This document shows positions 18,146-21,574 of a stretch of DNA of 21,574 nucleotides, piece by piece (the stretch's first letter is position 1; every line of letters starts with the position of its first letter). The stretch comes from Brevipalpus yothersi (lineage: Eukaryota > Arthropoda > Arachnida > Trombidiformes > Tenuipalpidae), in the NCBI GenBank assembly GCA_003956705.1, contig QZCP01000485.1:1-21574 (forward strand), read 5' to 3'. The notes below the pieces were generated by a model, which saw only the letters and a list, made by a program, of their open reading frames with translations, was not told where the DNA came from and did no database searches. The position numbers were made by a program, and so were the translations under genes.

Positions 18146-18244
18146 GGGGTGCATTACATCCAGGAATCTTCACTTTGAAGTAACCTCAACTTGAACTCCG
18201 ATATCTGTCAGTGGTTTGTTCAAAGTTTTCATTTTCCCAAGAAC

Positions 18245-18913
18245 ATGGAAATTCCCAAGTCAACACTCCAGTTTCGACATCCTTTCACAGCAATTGTGGC
18301 TGGACCCACATCCAGTGGGAAAACATTTCTTGTTCGTGAAATTTTCAAGCATCACGGGGAAACAATACTCCGACCTGGTATAGACAATGGTCAACCTCTA
18401 CGTGTTCTTTGGTGCTATGGTATATGGCAAAACTCTTACAAGACTCCAATTCCAGGAGTTGAGATCCGTTATACTGATACTCTCCCCCAGGAGGAAGATT
18501 TGAAGAAAGATAAACCAGATATTGTTGTTTGCGATGACATGATGAACGAGGTCAAGGATGATGTGCATATGTCAGCCTTATTCACAAGGATCAGTCATCA
18601 TCTCAACATATCGATAATTTTTATCGTACAAAATCTTTTCTTCCAAGGCAAACAATGTCGCAATATATCTCTCAATGCTCATTACATCATCTTGATGAAG
18701 AATGTGCGTGACAAGAATCAAGTCAACCATCTCGCTCGTCAGTTTGCACCAGGAAAGGTGGCTCAATTCATTGAAATTTTTAATGATGCTACAAAAGGAG
18801 AGAGAGGTTACTTGAGAGTTGATTTAACACCACAAACACCTGATAACTTCCGAATACAAACCAACATCATACCAACTGAACGAGGTCTCACACCAATAAT
18901 CTACTCATTGTGA
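18245..18913 (+). CDS. Polinton/Maverick FtsK-HerA type DNA-packaging ATPase
   Basis: A 222-codon frame. These ATPases pump viral DNA into capsids and are a hallmark of Polintons, adintoviruses and relatives. The segment RHPFTAIVAGPTSSGKT gives the Walker A P-loop (GPTSSGKT, residues 20-27) preceded by the family-typical HPF...V/I. Walker B is PDIVVCDDMM, with acidic residues 97-98. A later block ISIIFIVQNLFFQGKQCR fits the family's sensor region (..I....QNLF..GK..R), and ISLNAHYIILMKN follows. It ends in an IYSL tail. The first ATG (18245) has a good context (aagaacATGG); the frame is open to 18191 but without ATG. It is followed after two bases by the next gene. No frame breaks, so the element is young or maintained. 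Confidence 0.88.
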   Translation: MEIPKSTLQFRHPFTAIVAGPTSSGKTFLVREIFKHHGETILRPGIDNGQPLRVLWCYGIWQNSYKTPIPGVEIRYTDTLPQEEDLKKDKPDIVVCDDMMNEVKDDVHMSALFTRISHHLNISIIFIVQNLFFQGKQCRNISLNAHYIILMKNVRDKNQVNHLARQFAPGKVAQFIEIFNDATKGERGYLRVDLTPQTPDNFRIQTNIIPTERGLTPIIYSL

Positions 18914-18915
18914 AA

Positions 18916-19269
18916 ATGTCAAACAATCTATGTGAATGTATGAAATTTTTCGAGTTCCTAGCAGATGTGAAAAATTCAAAATTAAGAAGTGAACTACTAC
19001 TAGAAAAGAGTTGTGATGAAAATGTTTTACGAGCCTTGAAAGAGATTGCTGTCAATGTAGTGAATCGTAATGTACCTCTTGATTCAAAGCAAAAAGCAAA
19101 ATTACGGAAACATGGAGATGCTTTGAAACGACTGTCCAAACTCAATACCAGCACTCGCAGGAGGAAAAAGGAACTTATAAAACAGACTGGAGGCTTCTTA
19201 CCGATACTTGTTCCAGTTCTACTCAACATTTTAGCATCCATCGCAAGTGAAAAACTGAAACAGCCATAA
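18916..19269 (+). CDS. Small basic virion-type protein with hydrophobic tail (Polinton PX-like)
   Basis: 117 codons from the ATG at 18916. The middle is strongly basic (SKQKAKLRKHGDALKRL, STRRRKKELIK) and is followed by TGGFLPILVPVLLNILA, a glycine-led hydrophobic helix, and a short charged end. A basic body plus GGFLP-L hydrophobic segment is the layout of a small protein conserved in many Polinton/adintovirus genomes and compared with adenovirus minor core or membrane-active proteins. Exact role not known to me. It sits between the ATPase and the next conserved Polinton gene, with two-base gaps on both sides, so it is surely part of the viral block. Confidence 0.6.
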   Translation: MSNNLCECMKFFEFLADVKNSKLRSELLLEKSCDENVLRALKEIAVNVVNRNVPLDSKQKAKLRKHGDALKRLSKLNTSTRRRKKELIKQTGGFLPILVPVLLNILASIASEKLKQP

Positions 19270-19271
19270 CG

Positions 19272-20066
19272 ATGTCTCGTGTAAAGAAGTACATAGTTGT
19301 TCCCAGTGAACAATTTGAATCTGGTGATGAAATTCTCAATCAAGCTGGTGGATCAATTCAACTCACTCCTCAACTATCCAAAGTTGAGGAAAAAACAAAG
19401 AAACGGAGGAAAACAAACAATCTCATGCTTCAAAGTTTGAAAATAGCGTTGAAACTCGCAAAAATTGATGCCTATGAAATAGATGGTCGAATACGATCTG
19501 TCGATGGCAAGCTCATCGATGGAACTAATATTGTGGATCTTTTGGATCATGCAAGCTCCCCAAAAAGATCATTGAAAGGTTTGGAAACCTTTGTCGAGTT
19601 ACTTTTCAGAGCTGGAGTGGAACCAGAATTGATCCTCAATCTGGACGTAAAAAATGAGCTCACAAAGCTTTACACAAACAAGCCTCCTGGGAATCCATCA
19701 TTGAGTAAAACTGGTGATGTAGCGAAAGCTCCTGCCACCATATCAGACCAACTGATCAGCAATGCGGATGAAGATTCAACTGACATTTCCCCAGTGATTG
19801 GAGATTCAATTCCGAGGAACAATGATGATCATGATGACCATGATGATCCATCTGGTAGGAGCAATGAAGTGGAATCCTCTTCCCGTTCTGATGGTCAGTG
19901 GATTGTCCCCCAGTCTTCAGCTCCTCCTCTCCCTTCATTCAGGAAACAGAGACCTATAAGCAAGATTACTCGTAAAAATCCAGTTTCTATTGCGAGGCCA
20001 CAGCGAACTCATAAAAGGAGATTCATTTTAGATGGAAACGAAGTGTATTGGTTAACTAATGAATAA
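19272..20066 (+). CDS. Conserved Polinton accessory protein, function unknown
   Basis: 264 codons. The N-terminal half contains a globular region with DGKLIDGTNIVDLL followed by LKGLETFVELLFRAGVEPELI. This pair of motifs (a G/DSNI.DLL helix, then a helix ending in ..GVP..LI) is familiar from uncharacterised Polinton/Maverick proteins. The C-terminal half is low-complexity: an acidic His/Asp run (NDDHDDHDDPSG), serine-rich stretch, then a basic segment (KITRKNPVS, RTHKRRFIL) ending in EVYWL. It may be a minor capsid or DNA-associated protein. Stop and the integrase ATG are two bases apart. Assignment to the element is firm, function open. Confidence 0.6.
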   Translation: MSRVKKYIVVPSEQFESGDEILNQAGGSIQLTPQLSKVEEKTKKRRKTNNLMLQSLKIALKLAKIDAYEIDGRIRSVDGKLIDGTNIVDLLDHASSPKRSLKGLETFVELLFRAGVEPELILNLDVKNELTKLYTNKPPGNPSLSKTGDVAKAPATISDQLISNADEDSTDISPVIGDSIPRNNDDHDDHDDPSGRSNEVESSSRSDGQWIVPQSSAPPLPSFRKQRPISKITRKNPVSIARPQRTHKRRFILDGNEVYWLTNE

Positions 20067-20068
20067 AA

Positions 20069-21211
20069 ATGACTCTAACTGACCATAAGTCGGCAATACT
20101 TTCTGAAATCTATTATAATCCTTCGAGTCACGCTGGATACGCCAGTAAGGTAAAACTTTTGCGTGAAGCTAGAGTACGAGATGAAACAATTTCGCGTGCG
20201 GATGTAGAGGAGTGGCTACAGAGCCAGCTCACTTACACTCTACATAAAGATGTGCGTCGTAATTTTTTGCGAAACCGAATAATTGTGAGTGATATTGATG
20301 AGCAATGGCAAGCTGATCTGGTCGATTTGCAAGAATTCAAAGCCAGAAATAATGGAAATGGCTATATTTTGACCATAGTCGATTTATTTTCTAAATTTGC
20401 TTGGGCGATACCGATAAAAAACAAAGGATCAAGATCTGTAGCTAACGCTTTCCGTCATCTTTTTGAGACTGGTGGCCGGATTCCAAGCAAATTGCAAACT
20501 GATCGAGGAACTGAGTTCCTCAATCGCGAAGTTCAAAGTGTTTTCGATGAGTTCAACATTCACCATTTCACCGCAATCAATCCAAGGACAAAGTGTAGTT
20601 CTGTAGAGCGGTTCAACAGAACACTCAAATCGAAGATGTTCAAGTTTTTCACAGCTAAAGGTACTCGAAATTATACAAAAGTATTACCTTCACTAGTGGA
20701 GTCATACAACAACAGTATACATCGAACAACTGGTAAGAGACCTGCTTGGGTCAGAGATAGCCATAAGCAAGAAATAATGCTGAAAATGTATGGCGTTACC
20801 AGTAAGAGAGAGCTCTTAAGAAAACATCATGCTCAGAAAAGAGGTGATCTGATGAAAAAACTTGATCAAGGTGATACTGTCAGAAAAGTGTATGAACTCA
20901 AACAAGGCTTTGACAAATCATATTATCCCAATTGGAGTGATGAGAACTATCGTGTGTCTAAAGTGATCCGAAGATACCCCAAAAAAGTTTTCAGAATTGA
21001 GGATGGAGAAGGAACTTCTCTTGAAAGGCTTTTCTATCCCGAAGAACTCCAAAAAATAACTTCCGATGGTCTCTACAGAATTGAAAAAGTTATAAAAAGG
21101 AGAAAAAATAGGGATGGAGGGACAGAATTTTTTGTCAAATATTTAGGTTATCCATCTTCATATAACCAATGGATACCAGCAAGCAATCTTCAACTTCTCC
21201 AGAATCAATAA
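20069..21211 (+). CDS. Retroviral-type DD35E integrase with chromodomain (Polinton INT)
   Basis: 380 codons, uninterrupted. It inserts the element into host DNA. Catalytic core: D83 in WQADLVDL, D145 in LQTDRGTEF and E180 in SSVERFNRTLK; the D145-E180 spacing is exactly 35 residues. An N-terminal helical region (residues 1-70) precedes it; the classic HHCC zinc finger is not evident. After the core comes a basic linker (RKHHAQKRGDL) and an SH3-like stretch (GDTVRKVY...NWSDENYRVSKVIRR). A C-terminal chromodomain (about 333-376) begins YRIEKVIKRR, continues EFFVKYLGYP and has QWIPASNL with the aromatic W. Chromodomain integrases target marked chromatin in other elements. All catalytic residues are present, so it looks functional. 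Its last 43 bases overlap the next gene. Confidence 0.92.
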   Translation: MTLTDHKSAILSEIYYNPSSHAGYASKVKLLREARVRDETISRADVEEWLQSQLTYTLHKDVRRNFLRNRIIVSDIDEQWQADLVDLQEFKARNNGNGYILTIVDLFSKFAWAIPIKNKGSRSVANAFRHLFETGGRIPSKLQTDRGTEFLNREVQSVFDEFNIHHFTAINPRTKCSSVERFNRTLKSKMFKFFTAKGTRNYTKVLPSLVESYNNSIHRTTGKRPAWVRDSHKQEIMLKMYGVTSKRELLRKHHAQKRGDLMKKLDQGDTVRKVYELKQGFDKSYYPNWSDENYRVSKVIRRYPKKVFRIEDGEGTSLERLFYPEELQKITSDGLYRIEKVIKRRKNRDGGTEFFVKYLGYPSSYNQWIPASNLQLLQNQ

Positions 21212-21450
21212 ACACTCTATCTCAACCAAACACAATTCTATTCATTGTGCAAGTTGTTCTGATATTCATCGTAATTTGCACTAGTCTTATCAATCTCACA
21301 TTTGAGATAGGAAATCAAAACCTTTGGACTGTGATTCTCACAAGCTGCTTGGGCATCATAATGCCCAACCCCAAACTCAAGTTGGCTAATGGCAACAAAG
21401 ATTTCTCACCAAGTAGTAGTCAAGAGAACATTCAACTAACAAAAGTATAA
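21169..21450 (+). CDS. Small two-pass membrane protein of the Polinton block
   Basis: 93 codons, starting inside the last 43 bases of the integrase in another frame. Residues 23-46 form a strong membrane helix (ILFIVQVVLIFIVICTSL). A second hydrophobic stretch around 53-67 (WTVILTSCLGIIMP) is followed by PKLK. The W..(I/L)L(T/S)SCLG...P.PK(L/I)K pattern recurs in small proteins of many Polintons, which supports a real gene. Role unknown; membrane association suggests entry, exit or packaging functions. The first ATG is used; no other start is nearby. Confidence 0.6.
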   Translation: MDTSKQSSTSPESINTLSQPNTILFIVQVVLIFIVICTSLINLTFEIGNQNLWTVILTSCLGIIMPNPKLKLANGNKDFSPSSSQENIQLTKV

Positions 21451-21487
21451 ATGGTTCAAGTTTTCGAGCTCAGTTAATGAAGGCATC

Positions 21488-21574
21488 ATGGATTCATTCA
21501 CAATAACTTTGCCTAGCAACGTGGTGAACAAGAGTGGAGATAAGAATAAGATTTCTAGTTATCGTACGGAAATA
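21488..21574 (+). CDS. Penton-like minor capsid protein, N-terminus only (runs off right edge)
   Basis: 29 codons in frame from ATG to the window end. It begins MDSFTITLPSNVV and continues KNKISSYRTEI. F.(V/I)TLPSN near the N-terminus followed about 20 residues later by N.(I/L)S(S/N)(F/Y).T.. is typical of the penton/minor-capsid proteins of Polintons and adintoviruses, which occupy capsid vertices. It lies 37 bases after the membrane-protein stop. Too short to judge integrity. Confidence 0.55.
   Translation, partial: MDSFTITLPSNVVNKSGDKNKISSYRTEI

Noticed and set aside
17975..18178. 67-aa frame in the tandem array as a gene
   Set aside because: It lies across repeat units, is not shared by the other units and matches nothing recognisable.
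18888..19343. 151-aa minus-strand frame across the small basic protein gene
   Set aside because: Antisense to two well-supported Polinton genes; its Ser/Phe-rich composition is the mirror of their Lys/Glu codons.

Overview
The window is eukaryotic nuclear DNA, most likely from an invertebrate animal. It is AT-rich, genes carry short GT-AG introns (about 52-82 bp), and a Maverick/Polinton-type virus-like element is present. I cannot name the species from sequence alone.

Left third (1-5.7 kb): a graveyard of decayed housekeeping genes. On the minus strand lie a thiolase (acetyl-CoA acetyltransferase) with its catalytic cysteine codon changed to arginine plus two frame breaks, and a UMP synthase OMP-decarboxylase domain riddled with in-frame stops. 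On the plus strand lies an organellar-type cysteinyl-tRNA synthetase with a frame break and an internal deletion but a surviving KMSKS-like motif. These copies keep introns, so they are not processed retrocopies. Between UMPS and CysRS sits a roughly 2.3 kb DNA transposon with two ~660-bp inverted arms (2531-3190 and 4177-4848) and a SWIM zinc-finger remnant inside.

Middle (5.7-13.4 kb): mostly unassignable sequence with two recognisable genes on the minus strand. One is a degenerate pepsin-family aspartic protease (8554-9611) in which both DTG motifs have lost their T-G residues and which has an in-frame TGA. The other is an intact single-exon 272-aa PAP2/lipid phosphate phosphatase (11694-12512) that lacks the C3-motif arginine.

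Right part (about 13.4-21.57 kb, left limit not proven): a virus-like region. Its right half is a compact plus-strand block typical of Polinton/Maverick/adintovirus elements: packaging ATPase, small basic protein with a hydrophobic tail, conserved basic/acidic protein, DD35E integrase with chromodomain, small two-pass membrane protein and the start of a penton-like capsid protein. The first four genes are separated by exactly two bases (stop-NN-ATG). To the left lie an array of seven 119/129-bp tandem repeats, a minus-strand coiled-coil gene, a 22-bp repeat array, a plus-strand C2H2 zinc-finger gene and a divergent minus-strand gene that I resolve into eight exons with a BEN-like C-terminus. 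That gene includes four consecutive 39-42 bp phase-1 microexons. The same 2.7 kb (13.4-16.1 kb) holds seven exact GGATATCC palindromes, a strong and unexplained enrichment.

The ATPase-to-penton block supplies integration and packaging/virion functions. Polymerase B, major capsid and protease genes are not in the window and would be expected to the right. The BEN-like and zinc-finger genes may be the regulatory half of the element, with the palindromes as candidate binding sites; that link is inference.
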